From Streptomyces cinnabarinus (GTDB lineage: Bacteria > Actinomycetota > Actinomycetes > Streptomycetales > Streptomycetaceae), in assembly GCF_027270315.1 (NCBI RefSeq), contig NZ_CP114413.1:7502001-7566000 (forward strand): a stretch of DNA of 64,000 nt. Reading direction: 5' to 3'. Each line of letters begins with the position of its first letter. Positions within the stretch are counted from its first letter, which is position 1. A model generated the notes under the pieces. The model saw only the letters and a program-made list of their open reading frames with translations, was not told the origin of the DNA and ran no database searches. The position numbers and the translations under genes were made by a program. Shown in pieces: positions 55,537 through 63,357 of this stretch.

Positions 55537-56481
55537 ATGGACAGACGCGGGTTCAACCGGCGGGTGCTGCTGGGTGGCGCGGCCCTCACGACATCGTTGT
55601 CGCTGGCGCCCGAGGCGAGCGGAGTCGACCGGGCGGCGCGTACGGCGGCCGCCGGAGGCGAGGTCAGACACATCAAGCTGTACGCCGAGAAGCTCGCCGA
55701 CGGGCAGCTGGGCTACGGCTTCGAGAAGGGCAAGGCGTCGATCCCGGGACCGTTGATCGAGGTCAACGAGGGCGACACCCTGCACATCGAGTTCGAGAAC
55801 ACCATGGATGTGGCGGCCAGCCTCCATGTGCACGGTCTTGACTACGAGATCACCAGCGACGGCACCAAGCTGAACAAGAGCGACGTCGAGCCCGGTGGCA
55901 CCCGCACCTACACCTGGCGCACCCATCTCCCGGGGCGCCGCAAGGACGGCACCTGGCGGGCGGGCAGCGCGGGTTACTGGCACTACCACGACCATGTCGT
56001 CGGCACGGAACACGGAACGGTCGGTATCCGCAAGGGACTCTACGGCCCGGTGATCGTGCGGCGGGCGGGCGACGTCCTGCCGGACAGGACGTACACGATC
56101 GTCTTCAACGACATGCTGATCAACAACAAGCCGGCGCACTCGGGGCCCAACTTCGAGGCCACCGTGGGTGATCGGATCGAGTTCGTGATGATCACGCACG
56201 GCGAGTACTACCACACCTTCCATATGCACGGTCATCGCTGGGCCGACAACCGCACGGGCATGCTCACCGGGCCCGACGATCCCAGTCAGGTCATCGACAA
56301 CAAGATCGTGGGCCCGGCGGACTCCTTCGGCTTCCAGGTGATCGCGGGGGAGGGGGTCGGCGCCGGGGCGTGGATGTACCACTGCCATGTCCAGAGCCAC
56401 TCCGACATGGGGATGGTGGGGCTGTTCCTGGTCAGGAAGACGGACGGGACCATTCCGGGGTACGAGCCGCACGAACACTAG
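55537..56481 (+). CDS. Two-domain small laccase (SLAC type)
   Basis: A 314-residue Tat-exported multicopper oxidase. The signal is MDRRGFNRRVLLGGAALTT. Copper motifs are SLHVHGLDYE, YWHYHDHVVG, TFHMHGHRW and the T1/trinuclear HCHVQSHSDMGM. By memory it is very close to S. coelicolor small laccase SCO6712, and it has the same ending PGYEPHEH. SLAC trimers oxidise phenols and couple this to reduction of O2 to water. The ATG follows GGGGAG by 6 nt. Divergent from the PQQ-type dehydrogenase gene, it is a plausible terminal oxidase for it. Its stop codon overlaps the stop of the next gene in a CTAG. Confidence 0.95.
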   Translation: MDRRGFNRRVLLGGAALTTSLSLAPEASGVDRAARTAAAGGEVRHIKLYAEKLADGQLGYGFEKGKASIPGPLIEVNEGDTLHIEFENTMDVAASLHVHGLDYEITSDGTKLNKSDVEPGGTRTYTWRTHLPGRRKDGTWRAGSAGYWHYHDHVVGTEHGTVGIRKGLYGPVIVRRAGDVLPDRTYTIVFNDMLINNKPAHSGPNFEATVGDRIEFVMITHGEYYHTFHMHGHRWADNRTGMLTGPDDPSQVIDNKIVGPADSFGFQVIAGEGVGAGAWMYHCHVQSHSDMGMVGLFLVRKTDGTIPGYEPHEH

Positions 56482-57941
56482 GCGGGGGCGCGGAGCGTCT
56501 CCAGGGTCTTCTCCAGCAGGTCGGCGCGGTCCTCCGGGTCCGGATAGAGGTCGTCGTCGACCGGCAGCTCGGGCCATCCGGCGTGGTCGAGTTGCTCCAG
56601 CAGCCGGGTCAGCTCGCTGCGTACGGGGCCCGGGACGCCGCCGTACTTCAGGCCGCAGATGAAGTCGGTGACATGCACGAACACCGGCTCCACATCAGGC
56701 CGTTCCAGCTCGGCCAGGAGGCGGGCGAAGGCTCCGGGCTCCTCCCGGAACAGGGCCCCTTCGACGCTCGCGGCACGCAGGCGGGCGTCGGCGGCGTCGG
56801 CCTTGCGGGTCAACGCCAGCGATGCCGCACGGGTGTTGGACTCCTCGGAGCAGACGATCAGCGCCAGGGAGGTCGCGGCGGCGCGCACGACCGTGATCTC
56901 CGGATCCTGGTCCAGGGCGTCGACCAGTGCGGCGACCACCCGGCCCTCCTCGGGCAGGCCGCCGCCGAACGCGTCCAGCCCGGAAGCGGCGGCGGCCCGC
57001 ACAGGGGCGTCGGGGTGGCTCAGTGCCGTCAGGAACAGGCCGACCGGCGGGTCGCTCAGCGGGCGTTCGTTCTGGAGCAGGGTGTAGCAGCGCAGCGCGG
57101 TGGCAAGGGCGTTCGGCTGCCGCTGTGCGCACAGGCGGTCGAGGGACTCCCGGATCGCGTCGCGCCGCACCTCGTCGCTGAAGAGGAGCATGCACTCCAG
57201 GGCCTCCACACCCAGGGTCGCCCGGTCCGGTGCGGCGCTCCGGCACAGGGCCAGGGCCTCCTCGACACGCAGCACAGCCAGGGAGCGGTCCGTCCAGGAC
57301 TCGGTGTCCGGGCGTTCGCACAGGTCGATCAGGATGTCGCCGCGCTCGTCGCTGTCCGCCGGATGGACGAGGGCCCGCTCGAAGGCGTCCCGGGTCTCCT
57401 GGCGGGCGCGCTCCGCCTCCAGTGGGGGAAGGGGAGCGGTGCGGAGGACGGCCTCGTGCAGCAGTTCGACGGCGGTGCCGAAGGCCACCATGTACGCGAA
57501 GGAGTCCGGCCGCATCCGCGCCAGCTCGTGGGGCCGCCAGCCCTGCTCCCGCAGCCGCTCCAGCCTGCCGCGCACCTCCTGGGCCAGATCGTCGTCGGCC
57601 CTCGGCGCGGCCGTCTCGACCCCGAGCTCGGCCAGGAACGCCGTCCAGTCCCGCACCAGGGCGACGGGGTCGTCGACATGGGATGCGAACATCTGCTCGA
57701 CACGTTGCCGGGTCGCCCGCTCCCGGCACAGGGCGTCGGCGAACGGTCCCGCGATCGCGTCGAACGTCTCCGGCGTCGGCTCCCCGTCCAGCGCCCGCGC
57801 CAGCTCCCGCACGGCCCACACCGGATCGCGGGCCTGAGCGACCTCCTTCGCCGCACCCGCCCGGACCTCGGCCTCGGCCGACCCCAGCCGGGTGGCCAGC
57901 CCCCGCTGCCGCTCCTGCTCCCTGCGTCTGCCGAAGAACAC
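56478..57941 (-). CDS. HEAT-repeat-like hypothetical protein (487 aa)
   Basis: I do not recognise a named family. The 487-residue cytosolic protein is all-helical. Its second half holds repeated helix pairs of HEAT/ARM type (for example FLTALSHPDAPVRAAAASGLDAFGGGL and ALVDALDQDPEITVVRAAATSLALIVCS). An Arg-rich start (MFFGRRREQERQRG) and an acidic tail (DDDLYPDPEDRADLL) suggest charge-based contacts. No catalytic motif is seen, so it is probably a scaffold or binding protein. The ATG at 57941 is clear. Its stop overlaps the laccase stop. Confidence 0.75.
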   Translation of the reverse strand: MFFGRRREQERQRGLATRLGSAEAEVRAGAAKEVAQARDPVWAVRELARALDGEPTPETFDAIAGPFADALCRERATRQRVEQMFASHVDDPVALVRDWTAFLAELGVETAAPRADDDLAQEVRGRLERLREQGWRPHELARMRPDSFAYMVAFGTAVELLHEAVLRTAPLPPLEAERARQETRDAFERALVHPADSDERGDILIDLCERPDTESWTDRSLAVLRVEEALALCRSAAPDRATLGVEALECMLLFSDEVRRDAIRESLDRLCAQRQPNALATALRCYTLLQNERPLSDPPVGLFLTALSHPDAPVRAAAASGLDAFGGGLPEEGRVVAALVDALDQDPEITVVRAAATSLALIVCSEESNTRAASLALTRKADAADARLRAASVEGALFREEPGAFARLLAELERPDVEPVFVHVTDFICGLKYGGVPGPVRSELTRLLEQLDHAGWPELPVDDDLYPDPEDRADLLEKTLETLRAPA

Positions 57942-58034
57942 GCCGACAGCCTAGGACGCTCCCCGACGGCGATTGTCAGTGGGCGGTGGAAGACTCGATG
58001 GGGCAGGCGACGGGAACCCTCAGAGGAGGGCACG

Positions 58035-58826
58035 ATGCTCACCACCCGCTTTGTTCAGGGCGCTCCCAACTGGGCCGATGTCGGAACCGCCGACATCGGG
58101 GGCGCCACCTCCTTCTACCGCGCGCTGTTCGGCTGGGAGTTCCGCTCGGCGGGGCCGGAGGCCGGCGGGTACGGCTTCTTCCAGCTCGACGGGCGCACCG
58201 CGGCGGGCGGTATGCAGACCACCCCCGAGCAGGGGCCGCCCGCCTGGACCGTCTACTTCCAGAGCCGGGACGCCGACGCCACCGCCAAGGCGGTCGAGCA
58301 GGCCGGCGGCAGCGTGCTGGTGCCACCCGACGACGTCATGGGGGAGGGGCGGATGGCGATCCTCGCCGATCACGCCGGTGTGCCCTTCGGCGTGTGGCAG
58401 CCAGCCGCCCTCAAGGGACTCGATGTCGTCGGGGACCCCGGCTCGCTGTGCTGGGTCGAGCTGTACACCGCCGACATCGCCCGCGAGGCCGCCTTCTACG
58501 ACCGCGTCTTCGGCTGGGAGACCTGTGCGATGCACTTCCCCGGCGGCGTCTACACCGGTATCAACCCCGCCGGCGAGGACGAGAGTGCCGCGTTCGGCGG
58601 CCTGGTGGCCCTGGCCGACGACCCCAGCGGCGCCGAGACCGAGCCGTACTGGCTGCCGTACTTCGAGGTCACGGACGTCGATGCCGCCGTCGGCAAGGCG
58701 CTGGAACTGGACGGCAAGGTGCGGATGCCCGCCCTCGACGTCGAGGGCGTCGGCCGGATGGCCAAGCTGGCGGACCCCTACGGCGCGCGCTTCGCGGTGA
58801 TCAAGAGCACGCCCCAGCAGGGGTGA
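58035..58826 (+). CDS. VOC-family protein with two glyoxalase domains
   Basis: A 263-residue protein with two vicinal-oxygen-chelate halves, about residues 8-125 (WADVGTADIGGATSFYRALFGWEFRS) and 135-260 (CWVELYTADIAREAAFYDRVFGWET). Such proteins bind metal or small toxic or aromatic compounds. The ligand histidines are not obvious, which suggests a binding or resistance role rather than dioxygenase activity. GAGGAGGG precedes the ATG. The last 27 nt including the stop are imperfectly duplicated downstream. Confidence 0.85.
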   Translation: MLTTRFVQGAPNWADVGTADIGGATSFYRALFGWEFRSAGPEAGGYGFFQLDGRTAAGGMQTTPEQGPPAWTVYFQSRDADATAKAVEQAGGSVLVPPDDVMGEGRMAILADHAGVPFGVWQPAALKGLDVVGDPGSLCWVELYTADIAREAAFYDRVFGWETCAMHFPGGVYTGINPAGEDESAAFGGLVALADDPSGAETEPYWLPYFEVTDVDAAVGKALELDGKVRMPALDVEGVGRMAKLADPYGARFAVIKSTPQQG

Positions 58827-58852
58827 TGAAGAGCGCGCCACAGCCGGGCTGA
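58800..58852 (+). repeat. 26-bp imperfect duplication of the VOC gene terminus
   Basis: The segment 58800-58826, which encodes IKSTPQQG and the stop, is repeated at 58826-58852 as a unit that would encode MKSAPQPG and a stop, with 22 of 27 positions the same. The duplicated unit has its own TGA. Confidence 0.6.
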
Positions 58853-58855
58853 CGC

Positions 58856-58903
58856 AGCACGGCACCGCGACGCCGACGCGGCCGTACCGCGCGCCGCCGT
58901 GCT
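58856..58903 (+). terminator. Weak terminator-like inverted repeat after VOC gene
   Basis: AGCACGGC (58856-58863) and GCCGTGCT (58896-58903) are perfect 8-bp arms with a 32-nt loop, followed by a short T run. The large loop lowers confidence. The rest of the 58827-59033 gap holds only the repeats listed here. Confidence 0.35.
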
Positions 58904-58978
58904 TTCGCGGGCGCCGCCGGGGCATCATCGAGCGGCGCCCGGGGCCCTGCCGCGCGGACGCCGGGGGGCTTCGCCGCT

Positions 58979-59000
58979 CGGCGTTGATCCGGCGTTGATC
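58979..59000 (+). repeat. Tandem 11-bp repeat upstream of the WhiB gene
   Basis: CGGCGTTGATC occurs twice head to tail (58979-58989 and 58990-59000), one helical turn apart and 34 nt before the WhiB ATG. It may be a paired regulator site or hold overlapping -35 elements (TTGATC). Confidence 0.55.
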
Positions 59001-59033
59001 GAACGTTTTTCGCCGCCGGGCACACTTCACGCC

Positions 59034-59279
59034 ATGTTCATCGACACAGTCCCCACGCCCGACCTCGCCTGGCAGGACGAGGCGTTGTGCGCGCAGACCG
59101 GGGCGGAATTCTTCTTCCCCGAGCCGGGCAGCTCCGTACGGGAGGCGAAGCGGATCTGCGGCCTGTGCCCGATCCGCTCCGCCTGTCTGGAGTACGCCCT
59201 CGACAACGACGAGCGCTTCGGCGTGTGGGGCGGTCTCTCCGAGAAGGAACGCCTCGCGCTCAGGCGTACGTCACACTGA
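59034..59279 (+). CDS. WhiB-family [4Fe-4S] transcription factor
   Basis: An 81-residue Wbl protein, compact but complete. The four cluster cysteines are C19, C42, C45 and C51 (ALCAQTG then CGLCPIRSAC), the beta-turn is GVWGG (63-67), and the basic C terminus is SEKERLALRRTSH. Wbl proteins bind a [4Fe-4S] cluster and region 4 of sigma factors to control development, redox response or antibiotic resistance. A clear Shine-Dalgarno site is not seen before the ATG. It is preceded by a tandem 11-bp repeat. Its 3' end overlaps the convergent glycosidase gene by 20 nt. The subclass cannot be named from sequence alone. Confidence 0.93.
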   Translation: MFIDTVPTPDLAWQDEALCAQTGAEFFFPEPGSSVREAKRICGLCPIRSACLEYALDNDERFGVWGGLSEKERLALRRTSH

Positions 59280-61734
59280 ACCACCGCGTCCCGGCCGGCA
59301 CCCGCACGTCCCGGCCCGTCACCGGCAGCTCCCGCCCGTCCGCGGACACCGACCGCACCTCACCGAACGCGCACGGATAGACGAACCGCACCCCCTGGGG
59401 CGCCTGAGTGATCTCCACCGTCACCGTCCGCTCCGCCGGATCGTGCCCGAGCCGGTAGCCGAACGGCGAGCCGAACAGGGTGGGTGCCGCGTCCACCCCG
59501 ACCCGCGCACCGCCGGGCACCCAGTGCGGCCGTACCCCCGGCGCGATGTACAGGTGCCGGTCCCGGTCCTCGTCGGCCTCGAAGAAGAGGATGTCGCGGA
59601 TCAGCAGCAGATACTCGGCCGCCGCCCAGCCGTGCGGGATGTCCCCCATGTACCAGCGGGGGTAGGGCACTTCACCGAAGTCGGAGGCCACCGGGTAGGC
59701 GTGCTGCTCGTTCCACGCGCCGAGCGCCACGGTCCGACCGGCCACCGTGGGGAAGCCCGCGCCGACCGTCCAGCCGAGCAGCGCGTCCATCCGCTCCGGA
59801 TTCCCGGCGAGCAGATACGCGTGCGCCAACTGCAGGGTCAGATACGGCCCGTAGGCGGACCAGGCCGCGTCGTGCCGGAAGCCCCCGGTGACGAAGTGCG
59901 CGTACATCGTGTCCAGCGTGTGCCGGGCCGCCAGGTCGATGTCGTCGCCCAGCTTGCTCCCCATGTGCAGCCGCAGCGGATGGAAGTACGCGGCCGTGCC
60001 GATCATCGTCGAGTCCCGCCGGCCCACGTCCGCGGGCCCGGTCGGGATGTACGTCTCCCAGGCGCCGCGCCGCCGCTGCTCGCTCAGCACCCAGCGGACC
60101 GAGTCCCCGGTCGCCCGCTTCAGATCGTCGAACGCGCCCCACAGCTCGGGCACTTCGGGCGCCCCGATCCGCTCCGCGAGCCGCGCGGCCTCGTACAGTC
60201 CGGCCAGACCCCACAGGTCGTCCCAGTAGTGCGGCTTGTCCCGCTCACCGAGGTGCTCGGCGCTCCAGCCACTGTGCAGCAGCCCGTACGGGTCGCGGTT
60301 GTCCCGGATCCAGCGGGCGGCGTCGAGGACGTACGGGACGTACAGCCTGGCGCCGAAGGCCGCGCGCCGGCCCCTGGTGCGGTCGAAGCGGCCGATCGCC
60401 CACAGGGCCTGCCCGTTGCTGTCCCACTCGCGGTCGTCCTTCTCGTGCGGACCGCCGTAGAAGCCGTACTCCGCGCACGGCCCGACGCGTCCGGTGCCCC
60501 GGTTGAAGCGCAGCGGGTAGTGGGTGCCCAACTGCCGTTCGGCCAGGGTCGTGTCGCCGACCAGCGAGCAGGCGGTCGCCTCGACGGAGGAGTCCCGGAT
60601 CCAGAAGGAGTCGTACACCGTGGGGCCCGGGTGGATCTCGCCGTGGTCGGAGAGGATCAGCAGCTGGGAGCGGGCCTGCCGGAAGAGGTCGGCCAGATGG
60701 GCGACTGGCCGGGGCAACTCCGGCTGCATGCCCTCCCGGAGGAGCTTCGCCGACCAGAACTCCCGGTTGACACCCTCCAGTTCGGCCGTGGGGGTCGCCC
60801 GCAGCTCGGCCAGGTCGCCGGGGCCGTTGAAGACGTCCACCGGGAGCCGTACCGCGATCTCGAACACCTCGTCCTCGACCACCCGGAACGGCCAGCCGAA
60901 CACCGCGCTGCACAGGCCCGCCACCTGGTCCTGCGCCTGGAGCGCGCCGTTCAGCTTGCCGCCCACGACCAGGTCGTGGAACGGGCCCCGGGTCAGATAG
61001 GTGTCCGGGTCGAAGGAGAAGTCCGGATTGCCGTACACCCCGAACTGCTCGGGAGCGGTGTCGAACACCGGACCCCAGCCCGTGCTGGTCTCCACCCGCC
61101 GCTCGTCCGGCAGATGCCGCAGGAACGTCAGCCGCCGGTCGCTGCCCCGGCCGCCGCCGCCCCGGTCGTGCCGCTGGAAGCCGCTCGGCCCGGCCGGCAG
61201 CACCGCCGCGCACAGCAGCCCCTCGCGAAGCCGCCCCGTCGGACTGCCCACCGTCACCCGGCTGACCACCAGGTCCCGTTGCCGGGGCCCGACCGGGGCC
61301 GCGAAGGTGCGCTGCACGAACTCGACGTCCTCCGGGGTGCGGAACGTCGTCAGCACGACCGGCAGATGCGGCGCCTCCCACCGCTGCTCCACCTTGCCGC
61401 CGGCGGCGAGCTGCGGCAGCCGTAAGGTGCCGGTCGCCGGGTCGTGCAGGAAGAAGGACAGGCAGTACGCGTCGTAGACCGGCTCGATCTCGCCGGCCTG
61501 TCCGATCAGTGACTCCTGACGATGGTCCTTCACCCCGACCAGGTGCCAGTAGCGGTACAGGGCGTTGGAGGCGAAGGCCGCCTCCTTCGATTCATAGGTG
61601 CCGGAGTCGAAGTCGTCGCTCCAGCGGCGGAAGGCCTGCTGCGCCCACCAGGGCACGGGATACGGGACCCGGTCCCGCCCCGCCCAGCCGCGCCACATGA
61701 CCTCGTAGAACATCCACTCATGGGTCTGCGCCAT
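59260..61734 (-). CDS. Large six-hairpin (alpha/alpha toroid) glycosidase-like protein
   Basis: An 824-residue protein. The N-terminal half is rich in beta-structure with short Gly/Arg-rich loops (about 200-215). The C-terminal half, from about residue 350, is an (alpha/alpha)6 toroid with VYDSFWIRDSSVEATACSLVG, a typical GH15/GH37/GH63-like catalytic-edge segment, and DREWDSNGQALWAIGRF. Acidic residues in these blocks are good candidates for catalysis. A beta-sandwich tail ends the protein. No signal peptide is visible, and the carbohydrate substrate is unknown. The ATG at 61734 follows a GGGGGTG site. Confidence 0.78.
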   Translation of the reverse strand: MAQTHEWMFYEVMWRGWAGRDRVPYPVPWWAQQAFRRWSDDFDSGTYESKEAAFASNALYRYWHLVGVKDHRQESLIGQAGEIEPVYDAYCLSFFLHDPATGTLRLPQLAAGGKVEQRWEAPHLPVVLTTFRTPEDVEFVQRTFAAPVGPRQRDLVVSRVTVGSPTGRLREGLLCAAVLPAGPSGFQRHDRGGGGRGSDRRLTFLRHLPDERRVETSTGWGPVFDTAPEQFGVYGNPDFSFDPDTYLTRGPFHDLVVGGKLNGALQAQDQVAGLCSAVFGWPFRVVEDEVFEIAVRLPVDVFNGPGDLAELRATPTAELEGVNREFWSAKLLREGMQPELPRPVAHLADLFRQARSQLLILSDHGEIHPGPTVYDSFWIRDSSVEATACSLVGDTTLAERQLGTHYPLRFNRGTGRVGPCAEYGFYGGPHEKDDREWDSNGQALWAIGRFDRTRGRRAAFGARLYVPYVLDAARWIRDNRDPYGLLHSGWSAEHLGERDKPHYWDDLWGLAGLYEAARLAERIGAPEVPELWGAFDDLKRATGDSVRWVLSEQRRRGAWETYIPTGPADVGRRDSTMIGTAAYFHPLRLHMGSKLGDDIDLAARHTLDTMYAHFVTGGFRHDAAWSAYGPYLTLQLAHAYLLAGNPERMDALLGWTVGAGFPTVAGRTVALGAWNEQHAYPVASDFGEVPYPRWYMGDIPHGWAAAEYLLLIRDILFFEADEDRDRHLYIAPGVRPHWVPGGARVGVDAAPTLFGSPFGYRLGHDPAERTVTVEITQAPQGVRFVYPCAFGEVRSVSADGRELPVTGRDVRVPAGTRWFSVTYA

Positions 61735-61828
61735 GGTGTTCACCCCCTGCGGGCACCGTCGCACCGCCGGGGCCGCCCGTAAATCCGTGCGGCCGGCCGT
61801 CCTGGAGCGGTTAGGATCCCGGAGCGCC

Positions 61829-61900
61829 CCGGATGTGGAGCAGAGGCAGACTCGCCGCCTTGTCAGGGCGGATACGCCGGTTCGAATCCGGCCGTCCGGG
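61829..61900 (+). tRNA. tRNA-Asp-like gene (anticodon GTC)
   Basis: A 72-nt cloverleaf. The acceptor CCGGATG pairs with CGTCCGG, with one T:G. T8 and G9 follow. The D arm is GAG/CTC with GG in the loop. The anticodon arm is CCGCC-TTGTCAG-GGCGG, giving GTC with T33. The T arm is GCCGG-TTCGAAT-CCGGC. G73 is as expected for Asp. CCA is not encoded. A TAGGAT -10-like box is at 61812-61817. It starts with C1 and is not the usual Streptomyces tRNA-Asp as I remember it, so it may be an extra or atypical gene. Confidence 0.7.
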
Positions 61901-61906
61901 CCGCGC

Positions 61907-61978
61907 GGGTCGGTAGCACAATGGCAGGTGCACCTCTACGGCATGGAGGAGAAGCCGGTTCGATTCCGGCCCGGCCCA
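61907..61978 (+). tRNA. Atypical tRNA-like gene (apparent anticodon GGC, C33)
   Basis: A 72-nt cloverleaf, 6 nt after the first. The acceptor GGGTCGG pairs with CCGGCCC (one T:G at 4:69). T8 and A9 follow. The D arm is GCAC-AATGGCAG-GTGC, the anticodon arm is CCTCT-ACGGCAT-GGAGG and the T arm is GCCGG-TTCGATT-CCGGC, with A73. The anticodon reads GGC (Ala), but position 33 is C instead of T and the Ala identity pair G3:U70 is absent. It may be a decayed or specialised tRNA. No CCA is encoded. Confidence 0.55.
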
Positions 61979-62004
61979 CGGCAGGCACGAACAGGCGGGG
62001 ACGG

Positions 62005-63333
62005 ATGGGCGACGGCATCGACGAGGAGGAGCTGGCCGCCTTCCACCGCACGGTCGGCCGACTGCGGGCCCTGCCCGTCGACGACCCGGTACGGCTGCGC
62101 GCCGAGCAGGTCGCCGCCTCCTTCGCCCGGGACGGAAGGCTGCGGCGCCGGAAGGCCCGCGGGGCCGAGGTCTCCGCGGCCGACGCGTCGGCGATGGCCG
62201 CGACCGCGACGGGGGCGGTGGACCGCCGCGAGGACGCCCCGCTGGCCGACCCCGGAGCCGCGGGCCGCTTCCACAAGCCGCGCGGCTGCTATGTCTGCAA
62301 GTCCCCCTATCGACAGGTCGATTCCTTCTACCACCGGCTCTGTCCCGACTGCGCCGCCGACAACCGCAGCCGCCGCGCCCTGAGCACCGATCTCGGCGGA
62401 CGCCGGGCGCTGCTCACCGGCGGCCGGGTCAAGATCGGCTTCCAGCTGGCGCTGATGATGCTCCGGGACGGCGCCGAACTCCTGGTGACCAGCCGCTTCC
62501 CGCACGACACCGTGCGCCGCTTCCGGGCCGAGCCCGGCAGTGAGAAGTGGCTCGACCGGCTGACCGTCCTCGCCGTGGACCTGCGCGACCCCCGCCAGGT
62601 GCTGGGCCTGTGCGAGGAGCTGCGGGCCGAGGGCGAACCCCTGGACATCCTCGTCAACAACGCCGCCCAGACGGTCCGCCGCCCGCCCGAGTCCTACGCG
62701 CTGCTCGCCGCCGGGGAGTACGACGCGCTGCCCGAAGGGGCCCGCAAGGCGCCCGGGTTCACACCGATGCGGATGCTGACCGGCGGCGCCGCGGCTCTGC
62801 CCGCCGCCCTGCGCGAGGCCGACGAGGCGGGGCTGCTGCCCGACCCCTCCCCGGAGAACTCCTGGTCCGCGCAGCTCGGCGCGCTCGACCCGGCTGAGGT
62901 CCTGGAGACCCAGCTCGTCAACGCCCTCGCCCCGGCGCTGCTCTGCGACCGGCTGCTGCCCCTGCTGCTCGCCGCGCCGCGACCGCGCCGCTACGTCGTC
63001 AACGTGACTGCGGTGGAGGGCCGGTTCGCGGTCCGCAACAAGACGGCCGGCCACCCGCACACGAACATGGCCAAGGCCGCGCTCAACATGCTCACCCGCA
63101 CCAGCGCCGCCGAACTCGCCGCCCAGGGCGTCCATATGTGCGCCGTTGACACCGGCTGGATCACCGACGAGAACCCGGCGCCGAAGAAGGCCCGCTTGGC
63201 GGGCGCGGGCTTCCGCACCCCGCTGGACATCGTGGACGGCGCCGCCCGCGTGTACGACCCGATCGTGCGGGGCGAGGCGGGCGACCCGGTGTCCGGGGTG
63301 TTCCTGAAGGACTACCGGGAAGCGGAGTGGTGA
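62005..63333 (+). CDS. Atypical SDR-family oxidoreductase with N-terminal Cys4 zinc ribbon
   Basis: A 442-residue protein. Residues 1-90 are helical. Residues 93-117 form a treble-clef or ribbon with CYVCKSPYRQ...LCPDC (C95, C98, C113, C116). The Rossmann part starts at 130, with ALLTGGRVKIG as the cofactor loop, AVDLRDPRQ and ILVNNAAQT. The usual YxxxK is replaced by TNMAKAALN (Thr for Tyr), and the catalytic Ser region reads VNVTAVEG. It therefore binds a nucleotide-type cofactor but may lack normal SDR chemistry. The ATG at 62005 lies 27 nt after the second tRNA, with GGCGGGGACGG upstream. Related SDR-like proteins with the same substitution occur in other organisms from memory, but no function is known to me. 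Confidence 0.75.
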   Translation: MGDGIDEEELAAFHRTVGRLRALPVDDPVRLRAEQVAASFARDGRLRRRKARGAEVSAADASAMAATATGAVDRREDAPLADPGAAGRFHKPRGCYVCKSPYRQVDSFYHRLCPDCAADNRSRRALSTDLGGRRALLTGGRVKIGFQLALMMLRDGAELLVTSRFPHDTVRRFRAEPGSEKWLDRLTVLAVDLRDPRQVLGLCEELRAEGEPLDILVNNAAQTVRRPPESYALLAAGEYDALPEGARKAPGFTPMRMLTGGAAALPAALREADEAGLLPDPSPENSWSAQLGALDPAEVLETQLVNALAPALLCDRLLPLLLAAPRPRRYVVNVTAVEGRFAVRNKTAGHPHTNMAKAALNMLTRTSAAELAAQGVHMCAVDTGWITDENPAPKKARLAGAGFRTPLDIVDGAARVYDPIVRGEAGDPVSGVFLKDYREAEW

Positions 63334-63357
63334 GCGGCGCGCCCGACTCGACGGCTG

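Noticed and set aside
56370..58034. Upstream extension of the VOC frame, spanning the HEAT-like gene (open frame 56370-58826)
   Set aside because: The extension has no domain and low-complexity composition. A good ribosome site lies before the ATG at 58035.
61829..61978. tRNA pair as an integration site of a mobile element
   Set aside because: No integrase, excisionase or direct repeat of a tRNA 3' end was seen on either side within the window.
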